Shown: positions 35,388 through 44,357 of the stretch, one piece after another
Layout of the letters: the number at the start of each line of letters is the position of its first letter
How positions within the stretch are numbered: position 1 is the stretch's first letter
Source: Flavobacterium aquaticum
GTDB lineage: Bacteria; Bacteroidota; Bacteroidia; Flavobacteriales; Flavobacteriaceae
Assembly (NCBI RefSeq): GCF_003259835.1
Contig: NZ_QLMI01000002.1
Location: forward strand, 372,001-436,000
DNA: 64,000 nt
Direction of reading: 5' to 3'
The notes under the pieces: model-generated
Told to the model about the DNA's origin: nothing
Databases searched by the model: none
The model's input: only the letters and a program-made list of their open reading frames with translations
Program-made: the position numbers and the translations under genes

Positions 35388-36395
35388 TTATTTCACTAAA
35401 CCATCTAATAATTCAGTTAATGAAGCTGATGAAGGTCTTGCAGCATCTGCTTTGATAACTTTTCCATCAGGTCCAATTAAAATGAATCTTGGAATAGAGT
35501 TAATTCCAAAAGCTTTTACAAAATCAGAAGTCCAGTTTTTGTCTGCAAACAATTGAATTCCGCCTAATTCTTTAGAAACCACCATTTTTTTCCATTTCTC
35601 ATAATCCTTTTCAGTATCAACAGAAATACTTACAAACTCGATGTTTTTCCCATGATATTTAGCTTCTACTTTCTTTAAGTGAGGAATCTCAGCCAAACAT
35701 GGTCCACACCAAGTTGCCCAAACATCAATATAAACGTACTTACCTCTTAAATCTTCCAATTTCGTTTTTCCACCCTTATGGTTTTCGTAATCAAATGATG
35801 GAGAAACAATTCCTTCCATTTTCTTAGCCGCCACTTTTTGATTATAATAATCCAATAAGAATTTCTCTTCTTGATCAAATGAAGGACGTAACATTTTTAC
35901 TAAAGTTTCATCAAAACCTTTACCGTCAATCAAACTGATATCATTCGCTTTCTTCTTAGCTAGTGCATCTTTAAAAGTAGCTTCGTCAGCATCAAATAAA
36001 GCTTCTAACTCCATTTCAAACTTTTCATCAGCTAAAGCTTTTTTAGCTAAATAATTATTTTCATTAGCTCCTTTCCCTTTGTAAACAATAGTTTCATCAA
36101 AATCTTTGGTATCTAATGTCAACTTTAAATCGTAACCATTTTTCAAAAACATAGTAGTTCCTTCGTTGCCATCATTCAAACGGTATAATCCTCCATCTTT
36201 TGAAGCTTCAAAAGTGGTTTGAAATTCTCCTTTTTTATTAATTCCAACTTTTTGTTTGAAAGATCTTCCCGAAGAAATCGTAATTGTATCCGAAAATCTA
36301 TTGGCGATTTTCACGTTTAATGAAACGGTATTGGTTGTATTTTGAGCAAATCCAGAAAAAATTGCTACAAAAAACAAAAAGAATGCTTTTTTCAT
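35388..36395 (-). CDS. TlpA family thioredoxin-like disulfide reductase
   Basis: A 335-residue exported protein: signal peptide 1-17 (ending FAQN), an N-terminal beta-rich domain of the kind that precedes TlpA in Bacteroidetes (about 20-110), a helical linker, and a C-terminal thioredoxin domain (about 195-335). The active site is WATWC-GP-C with Cys230 and Cys233, and FGINSIPRFILIGPDGKV holds the cis-proline. It would reduce or exchange disulfides in the periplasm. It is divergent from aspS, and each has its own -7 box in the 91-base spacer. Confidence 0.9.
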   Translation of the reverse strand: MKKAFFLFFVAIFSGFAQNTTNTVSLNVKIANRFSDTITISSGRSFKQKVGINKKGEFQTTFEASKDGGLYRLNDGNEGTTMFLKNGYDLKLTLDTKDFDETIVYKGKGANENNYLAKKALADEKFEMELEALFDADEATFKDALAKKKANDISLIDGKGFDETLVKMLRPSFDQEEKFLLDYYNQKVAAKKMEGIVSPSFDYENHKGGKTKLEDLRGKYVYIDVWATWCGPCLAEIPHLKKVEAKYHGKNIEFVSISVDTEKDYEKWKKMVVSKELGGIQLFADKNWTSDFVKAFGINSIPRFILIGPDGKVIKADAARPSSASLTELLDGLVK

Positions 36396-36420
36396 GTTTT
36401 AAAAGTGTTATTTATTGACT

Positions 36421-36428
36421 CAAATCTA
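36421..36428 (-). promoter_or_regulatory. -7 box TAGATTTG for the TlpA-like gene
   Basis: A TAnnTTTG match on the minus strand, 25 bases before the start codon at 36395. No well-placed TTG is seen upstream of it. Confidence 0.45.
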
Positions 36429-36462
36429 TTAAAATTAAACGAATAAAATTAATATTTGTTAC

Positions 36463-36470
36463 TACATTTG
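36463..36470 (+). promoter_or_regulatory. -7 box TACATTTG for aspS
   Basis: A TAnnTTTG match 16 bases before the aspS ATG. A TTTG lies only four bases upstream, too close to be its -33 box. Confidence 0.55.
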
Positions 36471-36486
36471 CAAAAAATTTCAAGAA

Positions 36487-38232
36487 ATGTACAGAAGTCA
36501 TAACTGTGGTGAATTAAATGCTTCACACATCAATACAGAAGTTACCCTTGCAGGTTGGGTTCAAAAATCGAGAGATAAAGGATTTATGATTTGGGTTGAT
36601 TTACGTGATAGATACGGAATCACACAATTAATCTTTGACGAACAAAGAACCGACAAAGCCGTTATTGAAAAAGCAAAATCATTAGGAAGAGAATTTGTTA
36701 TTCAAATCAAAGGAACTGTTATTGAGCGTGTTTCAAAAAACCCAAATATGGCAACGGGTGACATTGAAATTTTAGTTTCTGAATTAACTATTTTAAACGA
36801 AGCACAATTGCCTCCATTTACTATCGAAGACGAAACTGATGGTGGTGAAGATATTCGTATGAAATACCGTTACTTAGACATCAGAAGAAATCCGGTTAAA
36901 AACAACTTATTGTTCCGTCATAAAGTATCGATGGAAGTTAGAAAATACCTTTCTGACCAAGGTTTTTGTGATGTAGAAACGCCTTATTTAATTAAATCTA
37001 CTCCAGAAGGTGCACGTGATTTCGTAGTGCCGAGTAGAATGAACGAAGGACAGTTTTATGCACTTCCACAATCACCACAAACGTTCAAACAGTTGTTGAT
37101 GGTAGGTGGAATGGACAAATATTTCCAAATTGTGAAATGTTTCCGTGATGAAGATTTACGTGCTGACCGTCAACCAGAATTTACACAAATCGATTGTGAA
37201 ATGGCATTCGTTGAGCAAGAAGATATTTTAGATATGTTTGAAGGTTTAACGCGTCATTTACTAAAAGAAATCAAAGGAATTGAAGTAGATAAATTCCCAA
37301 GAATTACTTATGATTACGCAATGAAAACCTACGGTAACGACAAACCAGATATTCGTTTTGAAATGAAATTCGGAGAGTTAAACGCTGTAGCACAACATAA
37401 AGATTTCCCAGTATTCAATTCAGCTGAATTAGTTGTTGGAATCGCTGCACCAGGTTGTGCAAATTATACAAGAAAAGAAATCGATGCTTTAATTGATTGG
37501 GTAAAACGCCCTCAAGTTGGAGCTTCGGGAATGGTATATGTAAAATGTGAAGAAGATGGAACTTTTAAATCATCAGTAGATAAATTCTACGATCAAGAAG
37601 ATTTGAAAAAATGGGCCGAAATTACCAATGCAAAACCAGGTGATTTAATCTTAATCTTATCTGGAAACGCAAATAAAGTAAGAACGCAATTATCCGCTTT
37701 AAGAATGGAAGTAGCAACGCGTTTAGGTTTGAGAAAACCAGACGAATTTGCACCATTATGGGTGGTTGATTTTCCTTTATTAGAATGGGATGAAGAAAGT
37801 GGAAGATACCATGCAATGCACCATCCATTTACTTCTCCAAAACCAGAAGACATGGCATTAATTGAAACTGAACCAGGAAAAGTTCGTGCTAATGCTTATG
37901 ATATGGTATTAAACGGAAACGAAATTGGTGGCGGTTCTATTCGTATTCACGATAGAGAATTACAATCAAGAATGTTCGATTTATTAGGATTTAGTAAAGA
38001 AGAAGCTTTAGCTCAGTTTGGATTCTTAATGAATGCTTTCGAATTTGGAGCACCACCACACGGAGGTTTAGCGTTTGGTTTAGATAGATTAGTTTCTATT
38101 TTAGGCGGACAAGAAACGATTCGTGATTTTATTGCTTTCCCTAAAAATAACTCAGGAAGAGATGTAATGATTGATGCGCCTTCAACTATTGATGAAGCAC
38201 AATTACAAGAATTACATATTAAACTAAGATAA
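36487..38232 (+). CDS. aspS: aspartate--tRNA ligase
   Basis: A 581-residue bacterial-type class II synthetase. It has an N-terminal OB fold (about 1-110, [22 protein letters not shown]), a catalytic core with motif 2 ([19 protein letters not shown]), the bacterial insertion domain (about 290-420) and motif 3 ([15 protein letters not shown]), with a short C-terminal tail. It charges tRNA-Asp. Since asnS is also present in this window, charging of tRNA-Asn through AspRS is not required. One base separates its stop from the ATG of the small membrane protein gene. Confidence 0.97.
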   Translation: MYRSHNCGELNASHINTEVTLAGWVQKSRDKGFMIWVDLRDRYGITQLIFDEQRTDKAVIEKAKSLGREFVIQIKGTVIERVSKNPNMATGDIEILVSELTILNEAQLPPFTIEDETDGGEDIRMKYRYLDIRRNPVKNNLLFRHKVSMEVRKYLSDQGFCDVETPYLIKSTPEGARDFVVPSRMNEGQFYALPQSPQTFKQLLMVGGMDKYFQIVKCFRDEDLRADRQPEFTQIDCEMAFVEQEDILDMFEGLTRHLLKEIKGIEVDKFPRITYDYAMKTYGNDKPDIRFEMKFGELNAVAQHKDFPVFNSAELVVGIAAPGCANYTRKEIDALIDWVKRPQVGASGMVYVKCEEDGTFKSSVDKFYDQEDLKKWAEITNAKPGDLILILSGNANKVRTQLSALRMEVATRLGLRKPDEFAPLWVVDFPLLEWDEESGRYHAMHHPFTSPKPEDMALIETEPGKVRANAYDMVLNGNEIGGGSIRIHDRELQSRMFDLLGFSKEEALAQFGFLMNAFEFGAPPHGGLAFGLDRLVSILGGQETIRDFIAFPKNNSGRDVMIDAPSTIDEAQLQELHIKLR

Positions 38233-38233
38233 T

Positions 38234-38464
38234 ATGAAAAAGGTTCTAATTGGTCTTATCGTTATCATTGCTTGCCTAATTTCTTTTGGATATTTTCAAA
38301 AAAATAGTGGCTTAAATGGCGATAAATGGATTGGAATTGGAGTCCTATTAGCCGCTTTTGTTCTTATGCCTTTGTTTTTATATTCAAGGTTTAAAAATAA
38401 AGAAACTAGAGAACGAATGCTAAACTTAGGTTTAAAGAAAAAAGAAGATACTGATAATCAGTAA
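38234..38464 (+). CDS. small membrane protein, unknown function
   Basis: A 76-residue protein with two hydrophobic helices (about 3-19 and 32-52) and a charged Lys/Glu/Arg-rich cytoplasmic tail (RFKNKETRERMLNLGLKKK). No family is recognised. It begins one base after the aspS stop codon, so it is translated from the same message. The cold-shock gene that follows has its own promoter. Confidence 0.7.
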   Translation: MKKVLIGLIVIIACLISFGYFQKNSGLNGDKWIGIGVLLAAFVLMPLFLYSRFKNKETRERMLNLGLKKKEDTDNQ

Positions 38465-38488
38465 TTTTGAAATATTTTTAACTTTTTC

Positions 38489-38518
38489 TTGTTTGTGTTG
38501 TAAATAAGTATATCTTTG
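38489..38518 (+). promoter_or_regulatory. promoter of the cold-shock gene
   Basis: TTG (38489-38491), a 19-base gap, then TATCTTTG (38511-38518), a near-ideal Bacteroidetes promoter. The ATG at 38546 follows 27 bases later, which rules out the in-frame start at 38516. Confidence 0.75.
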
Positions 38519-38545
38519 ATAATTATTAATTTTTTACAATACAAA

Positions 38546-38746
38546 ATGAGAACAGGTAAAGTTAAGTTCTTCAATGAATCAAAAGGTTACGGTTTTATTA
38601 CTGATGATGAAACTGGAAAAGACATTTTCGTACACGCTAGCGGAATGAGAGTTGAATCTTTAAATGAAGGTGATGCTGTTAGTTACGAAGAAGAAGAAGG
38701 AAGAAAAGGTAAAGTAGCTGCTCAAGTAGTAGTTATCGAAGACTAA
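38546..38746 (+). CDS. cold-shock domain protein
   Basis: A 66-residue cold-shock protein, nearly all one OB fold. RNP1 is KGYGFITDD and RNP2 DIFVHASGM; it begins MRTGKVKFFNESKGYG. It binds single-stranded RNA or DNA and acts as an RNA chaperone. The longer frame from 38516 overlaps the promoter, so the ATG at 38546 is used. The leader is short (about 25 bases), unlike the long thermosensing leader of E. coli cspA. The identical-stem terminator follows. Confidence 0.93.
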   Translation: MRTGKVKFFNESKGYGFITDDETGKDIFVHASGMRVESLNEGDAVSYEEEEGRKGKVAAQVVVIED

Positions 38747-38776
38747 TATATATTATTTTTTGATTACCTAGAAAGA

Positions 38777-38808
38777 ACTAAGTCCCGATTAAATCGGGAC
38801 TTTTTTTG
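38777..38808 (+). terminator. terminator of the cold-shock gene
   Basis: AGTCCCGATT and AATCGGGACT (38781-38801) followed by a run of seven T. It is the same sequence as the terminator of the efflux operon. Confidence 0.9.
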
Positions 38809-38890
38809 TGCCGTTATTTATCAACAAAACTTTACCCCATAAAAAAAGAGCTACATTACTGCAGCCCTCTTAAACTAATCAAACCATATT

Positions 38891-40714
38891 TTACTTAAAT
38901 AAATACTTTACTCCAAATAAAATATTTCCCTTTGGCATTGGTACCATTCCTGCTTCAACATACTCTGTGTTGAAAATATTATTAGCGTAGATAGAGAATT
39001 CCAACTCTTTTAATTTGTATGAGGCACTTACATCCCAAATATTATAACTAATTCCGGAAGTTCTTTCTACATATCTATATCCGATAGAATTGCTGAAATT
39101 CTTGAACCATTCCATTGCATAATTTCCAACAAATTGATGTTTCATAGAATTAATGGAATATCTTGAATAAGCAGCACTGGTTTGCTTAACATCGTCTTCT
39201 ATAAAAGTGTAACCCATTTTAATTTTTTGTGGCAAAGAATTCAATGTAAAACGATATTCTACTTGTGTTTCAAATCCTTTCGTATTTACATCCTGAATGT
39301 TTTGAGGCGTATAAACCACGTCTGATTCTGTCAATCTTACATAATCTATCAAATCATTTGAATCTCTATTGAATGCTGCAAACGTAAAATCAAACTTTTT
39401 AGTTAACCATTTCACTCCAATTTCTTCCGAAATAGCTTCTTCTGGTTGCAAATTTTCGTTTCCAATGGCTTGTGGACCTATGTAATAAAAATCGGTATAC
39501 GTTGGAACTCGGTAAGTATATCCAATGTTTCCATACACTCTAAAATCAGAAGAAATTTGATAACCTAAATCTAATCCTGGGAATGCTTTGCTGTCAAAAT
39601 CCGAAAAATAAGAAACAGCAACTCCTGGTGTTATATCAAATTTTTTATCCAAAAACTGAAAACGATGTTCTAAAAATACTGAAGCCATTTCTCTTGAGTT
39701 ATCACCTAATCGATTACTTGAAATGTAATATTTAGCCATTTCAATACCGAAACCAGTGATTCCAGCTTTTGATTCATACGAACCGTTTAATTCTGCAGCT
39801 AACTTATTGGTAATATGTAAATTTCTATATGCCGACGGATTGCTTCTTATGTAGTGATATTCATCTTGATTTCTTCTCCAATACACTCTTGGTTTCCAAG
39901 TTAAATTTCCTTTTTTAATCACAGTTGAAAGTCCAACTAAACTCGCTTGTGTTTCTTCATATTGCTCTTTTGCCGATGGAATTCCGTAAAAACCATTTGC
40001 ACCAAATTTTCTTTCTGAATAAGTTGTCAGTAACTCAATTGGTAATTTATTTTTATTGAATTGACTTTTCAATACATAATTGGTATTATCAAAATCGGTA
40101 TTATGACGATATCCTTCAGAAAAATTCTTTGAAAAATGCAAGATATGACTACTTTCTTTTAAACTAACTGCACCAGTAGCTTCAGCAATAAATTGACCAA
40201 AAGAACCTCCTTGTACTTTCGCAATCAAAGAATTTTCTTCTACATCTTTTGTAACAATATTAACCGCTCCAGTAAAAGCATTTTGTCCAAAAACACGAGC
40301 AGCGGGACCTTTAATTACCTCAATTCTTTTGATTACTTCAATTGGCAAAGCTAAATTCATCGTGTGATGTCCAGTTTGCGGATCATCAACTTTAATCCCA
40401 TCTATAAGTAATAACGTTTGATCAAAACTTCCACCTCTGATGTATAAATCGGCTTGCATTCCGTTTACACCTTGGCGTCTTACATCAATTCCTGCAACCT
40501 GTTGTAAAGCATCTGCAACGTTTGTAACACCTAATTTTTTGATGTCTTCAGCGGTAACAATTTGAATTGTTCTTGAATTTTCTTTAAAAGGTAAATCAAT
40601 ACGAGAAGAAGTAACCACAACTTCTTTAAGAGAATCTGTTTTTAATTCTGTTTCCTGTGCATTTCCTAATATAGAACCAAAAAGCAAGACAGATAAAAAG
40701 TATTTGTTTTTCAT
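38891..40714 (-). CDS. TonB-dependent receptor, BtuB-like
   Basis: A 607-residue outer-membrane receptor: signal peptide 1-19 (ending GNAQ), TonB box region around LKEVVVTSSR, plug domain (about 30-150, SRTIQIVTAEDIKKLG, RVFGQNAFTGAVNIVTK), then a 22-strand barrel ending with MPKGNILFGVKYLFK. Its size, with no carboxypeptidase-like N-terminal domain, fits receptors for vitamins or siderophores and not SusC-type glycan receptors. The ligand is unknown. It is divergent from a MocR-type regulator gene. Shared half-sites in the 68-base spacer suggest that regulator controls it. Confidence 0.88.
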   Translation of the reverse strand: MKNKYFLSVLLFGSILGNAQETELKTDSLKEVVVTSSRIDLPFKENSRTIQIVTAEDIKKLGVTNVADALQQVAGIDVRRQGVNGMQADLYIRGGSFDQTLLLIDGIKVDDPQTGHHTMNLALPIEVIKRIEVIKGPAARVFGQNAFTGAVNIVTKDVEENSLIAKVQGGSFGQFIAEATGAVSLKESSHILHFSKNFSEGYRHNTDFDNTNYVLKSQFNKNKLPIELLTTYSERKFGANGFYGIPSAKEQYEETQASLVGLSTVIKKGNLTWKPRVYWRRNQDEYHYIRSNPSAYRNLHITNKLAAELNGSYESKAGITGFGIEMAKYYISSNRLGDNSREMASVFLEHRFQFLDKKFDITPGVAVSYFSDFDSKAFPGLDLGYQISSDFRVYGNIGYTYRVPTYTDFYYIGPQAIGNENLQPEEAISEEIGVKWLTKKFDFTFAAFNRDSNDLIDYVRLTESDVVYTPQNIQDVNTKGFETQVEYRFTLNSLPQKIKMGYTFIEDDVKQTSAAYSRYSINSMKHQFVGNYAMEWFKNFSNSIGYRYVERTSGISYNIWDVSASYKLKELEFSIYANNIFNTEYVEAGMVPMPKGNILFGVKYLFK

Positions 40715-40753
40715 TTGAAGTTTATTTTAAAACGGTGCAAAAGTCGTAACTTT

Positions 40754-40798
40754 CCGGACGATTAAAATAGTCCAGTTTTAAAATGAAAGATAGTCCGG
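40754..40798. promoter_or_regulatory. candidate MocR operator half-sites between receptor and regulator
   Basis: CCGGAC at 40754 is the inverse of GTCCGG. TAGTCCAG (40768-40775) and TAGTCCGG (40791-40798) form a direct repeat 23 bases apart. The regulator ATG at 40783 lies between them. MocR proteins usually bind such direct repeats, often with an inverted extra half-site. Confidence 0.45.
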
Positions 40799-42279
40799 TT
40801 AATGTATTATTGAAAGAACTTATTCACTTTGATAAAACGAGTGCTACTTCCGTGTATATTCAAATTTCGCAACAAATTATTAATGCTGTTCAAAGAAGGT
40901 ATCTTAAAGAAGGAACAGCTTTACCCGGCACCCGAATTTTCAGCCAGTTACTCAACATTCACAGAAATACGGCAGTTGCGGTTTATGACGAATTAGCTTC
41001 GCAAGGTTGGGTTGAAATCATTCCAAACAAAGGCACTTTTATCTTGGTTCCAAAACAAAAAACAGCTTCCATTAAAGCGAGATCTAATAAAATAAACGAT
41101 GCATATAGTTATCCTAAAACTACGGGATTCCCATTTCAGACTTCGTTTCACTTAGCTTCAACACAAGAATTTTCGGAAGCAAAATTCATTTTAAACGACG
41201 GTCAACCCGATTTACGATTACATCCTATTCACGAATTTTCAAAATGGTACGGCACATCAATGAAACGAAAATCGTTGATTTCAAAATGGAACAATACATC
41301 AAAAAACAGCTATTCTACATTTGAAAATCAATTATGCAATTTTTTAAATGCAACGAGAGGATTTCACATCAAACCCACAAATTTAATCAGTACACGAAGT
41401 ACCGAAATGAGTTTATACATCATCTCGCAACTTTTAATTCGTAAAAAAGATGTGGTTTTGGTTGGAAATTTGAGTAATTATAATGCCAATATGATTTTTC
41501 AAGAAGCTGGAGCCGACATTAAAACTATTCCCGTTGATGAAAATGGATTAGACATCAATTACATTGAAAAACATTTTACAAAAGGTAAAATCCGATGTAT
41601 TTATGTTTGTTCTAATCGCGATTATCCAACTACAAACACTTTGTCTGCCGAACGAAGATTACATCTTTTACAGCTTGCCAAGAAATACCAATTTGCCATA
41701 ATTGAAGATGATTTTGATTATGATTTTCAACTCGACGGTTCCGCTATGTTGCCCATGGCAAGTTCAGATGGAAATGGAATGGTGATTTATCTTGGAAAAC
41801 TTGGTCAATCATTATTTCCAAGTTTTCAAACTGGATTTGTAGTAGCTCCTGAAAATTTGATTTTGGAAGCCAAAAACTATCTTCAAATGTTAGACAAGCA
41901 GGGCGACTTAATTCAAGAACAAGTGCTTTCGGAATTAATTTATGAAGGTGAAATTCATCGTTTACTGAAAAAGAACACCATCATTTACAAACAAAGAAGA
42001 GATTTTGCTTGTGAATGTTTGAAGTGCTATTTCAATGAAACCATTCAATTTAAAAAGCCTTCCGGTGGATTAGCCATTTGGATTGAATTTAACCCTTCTA
42101 TATCATTAATTCAACTTGCGGAAGAAGTTTCGAAATTAGATGTACTTCTTCCGAAGACCATTCTTTACCAAGATAAAAACACATGTGCTATCCGTTTTGG
42201 TTTTGGGCATTTGAATGAAGAAGAAATTGAAATTGTGATAAGTAAATTAAAATTGGCATACGATACAATCACAAAGTAA
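40783..42279 (+). CDS. MocR-type GntR regulator with degenerate aminotransferase domain
   Basis: A 498-residue protein. The N-terminal winged helix (about 15-90) has the GntR signature YIQISQQIINAVQRRYLKEG followed by LPGTRIFSQLLNIHRNTAV. The rest (about 120-498) has the fold-type I aminotransferase pattern. The position that normally holds the PLP lysine (GTFSK) reads Gly338-Lys-Leu-Gly-Gln342. The Tyr of the DxY motif is Phe311, and the Arg that follows the lysine loop is Gln349. Covalent PLP binding therefore looks lost. The gene is divergent from a BtuB-like receptor, which it probably regulates together with itself. A bidirectional terminator follows. Confidence 0.85.
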   Translation: MKDSPVNVLLKELIHFDKTSATSVYIQISQQIINAVQRRYLKEGTALPGTRIFSQLLNIHRNTAVAVYDELASQGWVEIIPNKGTFILVPKQKTASIKARSNKINDAYSYPKTTGFPFQTSFHLASTQEFSEAKFILNDGQPDLRLHPIHEFSKWYGTSMKRKSLISKWNNTSKNSYSTFENQLCNFLNATRGFHIKPTNLISTRSTEMSLYIISQLLIRKKDVVLVGNLSNYNANMIFQEAGADIKTIPVDENGLDINYIEKHFTKGKIRCIYVCSNRDYPTTNTLSAERRLHLLQLAKKYQFAIIEDDFDYDFQLDGSAMLPMASSDGNGMVIYLGKLGQSLFPSFQTGFVVAPENLILEAKNYLQMLDKQGDLIQEQVLSELIYEGEIHRLLKKNTIIYKQRRDFACECLKCYFNETIQFKKPSGGLAIWIEFNPSISLIQLAEEVSKLDVLLPKTILYQDKNTCAIRFGFGHLNEEEIEIVISKLKLAYDTITK

Positions 42280-42286
42280 TAAAACA

Positions 42287-42318
42287 AAAAAAGTCCTGCA
42301 AATTGCAGGACTTTTTAC
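42287..42318. terminator. bidirectional terminator between the MocR gene and atpC
   Basis: AAGTCCTGCA (42291-42300) pairs with TGCAGGACTT (42304-42313), flanked by A- and T-runs. It can end both the MocR transcript (+) and the atpD-atpC transcript (-). Confidence 0.88.
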
Positions 42319-42333
42319 TATAAATCTATTGTC

Positions 42334-42615
42334 TTAGTCGGCTAAAACAATAATCTTGTTTTCATTCATTTCGATGGTGCCTGAATTAATAGGTAACCAA
42401 TACGTTTGCTCATTTACTTTATTGAATTTAGAAGCGAATTCTTTTTCAATTTTAATGTTTTGAGCGTTGATTTTCACATTCCCTTTTGCCAATAATGAAA
42501 CAATAGGTGCGTGATTATTTAGCATTTGAAACTCACCGTTAATTCCAGGAACTGCTACCGAAGTAACTTCTCCTTTAAACAATGTAGCTTCTGGTGATAC
42601 TATTTCTAAAATCAT
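42334..42615 (-). CDS. atpC: F1F0 ATP synthase epsilon subunit (short form)
   Basis: A 93-residue subunit consisting only of the N-terminal beta-sandwich (MILEIVSPEATLFKGEVTSVAVPG, then NGEFQMLNNHAPIVSLLAKG). The usual C-terminal pair of helices, which can block ATP hydrolysis in many bacteria, is absent, since typical epsilon has about 130-140 residues. Short epsilon subunits are usual in Bacteroidetes. It follows atpD after a 78-base spacer with a long hairpin. The other ATP synthase genes are elsewhere. Confidence 0.92.
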   Translation of the reverse strand: MILEIVSPEATLFKGEVTSVAVPGINGEFQMLNNHAPIVSLLAKGNVKINAQNIKIEKEFASKFNKVNEQTYWLPINSGTIEMNENKIIVLAD

Positions 42616-42629
42616 ATTTTTAATTGTGA

Positions 42630-42690
42630 ATTATGAATTGTGAATTGTGAGTGAACATTAATTTACCACTCACCATTTACCACTCATCAT
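42630..42690 (-). repeat. word-repeat hairpin in the atpD-atpC spacer
   Basis: Arms 42630-42653 and 42667-42690 pair at 20 of 24 positions, with seven perfect pairs (GTGAGTG/CACTCAC) next to a 13-base loop. Each arm repeats its own word (GTGAATT on the + strand in one, CCACTCATCATT-like in the other). It fills most of the 78-base spacer. No T-run follows. Confidence 0.7.
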
Positions 42691-42693
42691 TAA

Positions 42694-44208
<1,515 letters not shown>

Positions 44209-44265
44209 TTATGTATTTATTTAATAGCTAATTAATGTTGAAAAAATGATGTATTTTTCCGAGTG

Positions 44266-44297
44266 CAAAGATAGTTTTTTCTAAAACAATTTTGCAA
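44266..44297 (-). promoter_or_regulatory. promoter of atpD-atpC
   Basis: On the minus strand TTG (44295-44297), a 21-base gap, then TATCTTTG (44266-44273). The atpD ATG at 44205 follows after about 60 bases. Confidence 0.65.
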
Positions 44298-44321
44298 TTT
44301 ATTTTTTGAATTTTTTGCAAT

Positions 44322-44353
44322 AAAAAAGCGAAATCTTCCAATTTCGCTTTTAA
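44322..44353 (-). terminator. hairpin terminator after glmS
   Basis: AAAGCGAAAT (44325-44334) pairs with ATTTCGCTTT (44341-44350), followed on the minus strand by a T-run. It starts right after the glmS stop codon. Confidence 0.82.
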
Positions 44354-44357
44354 AATG

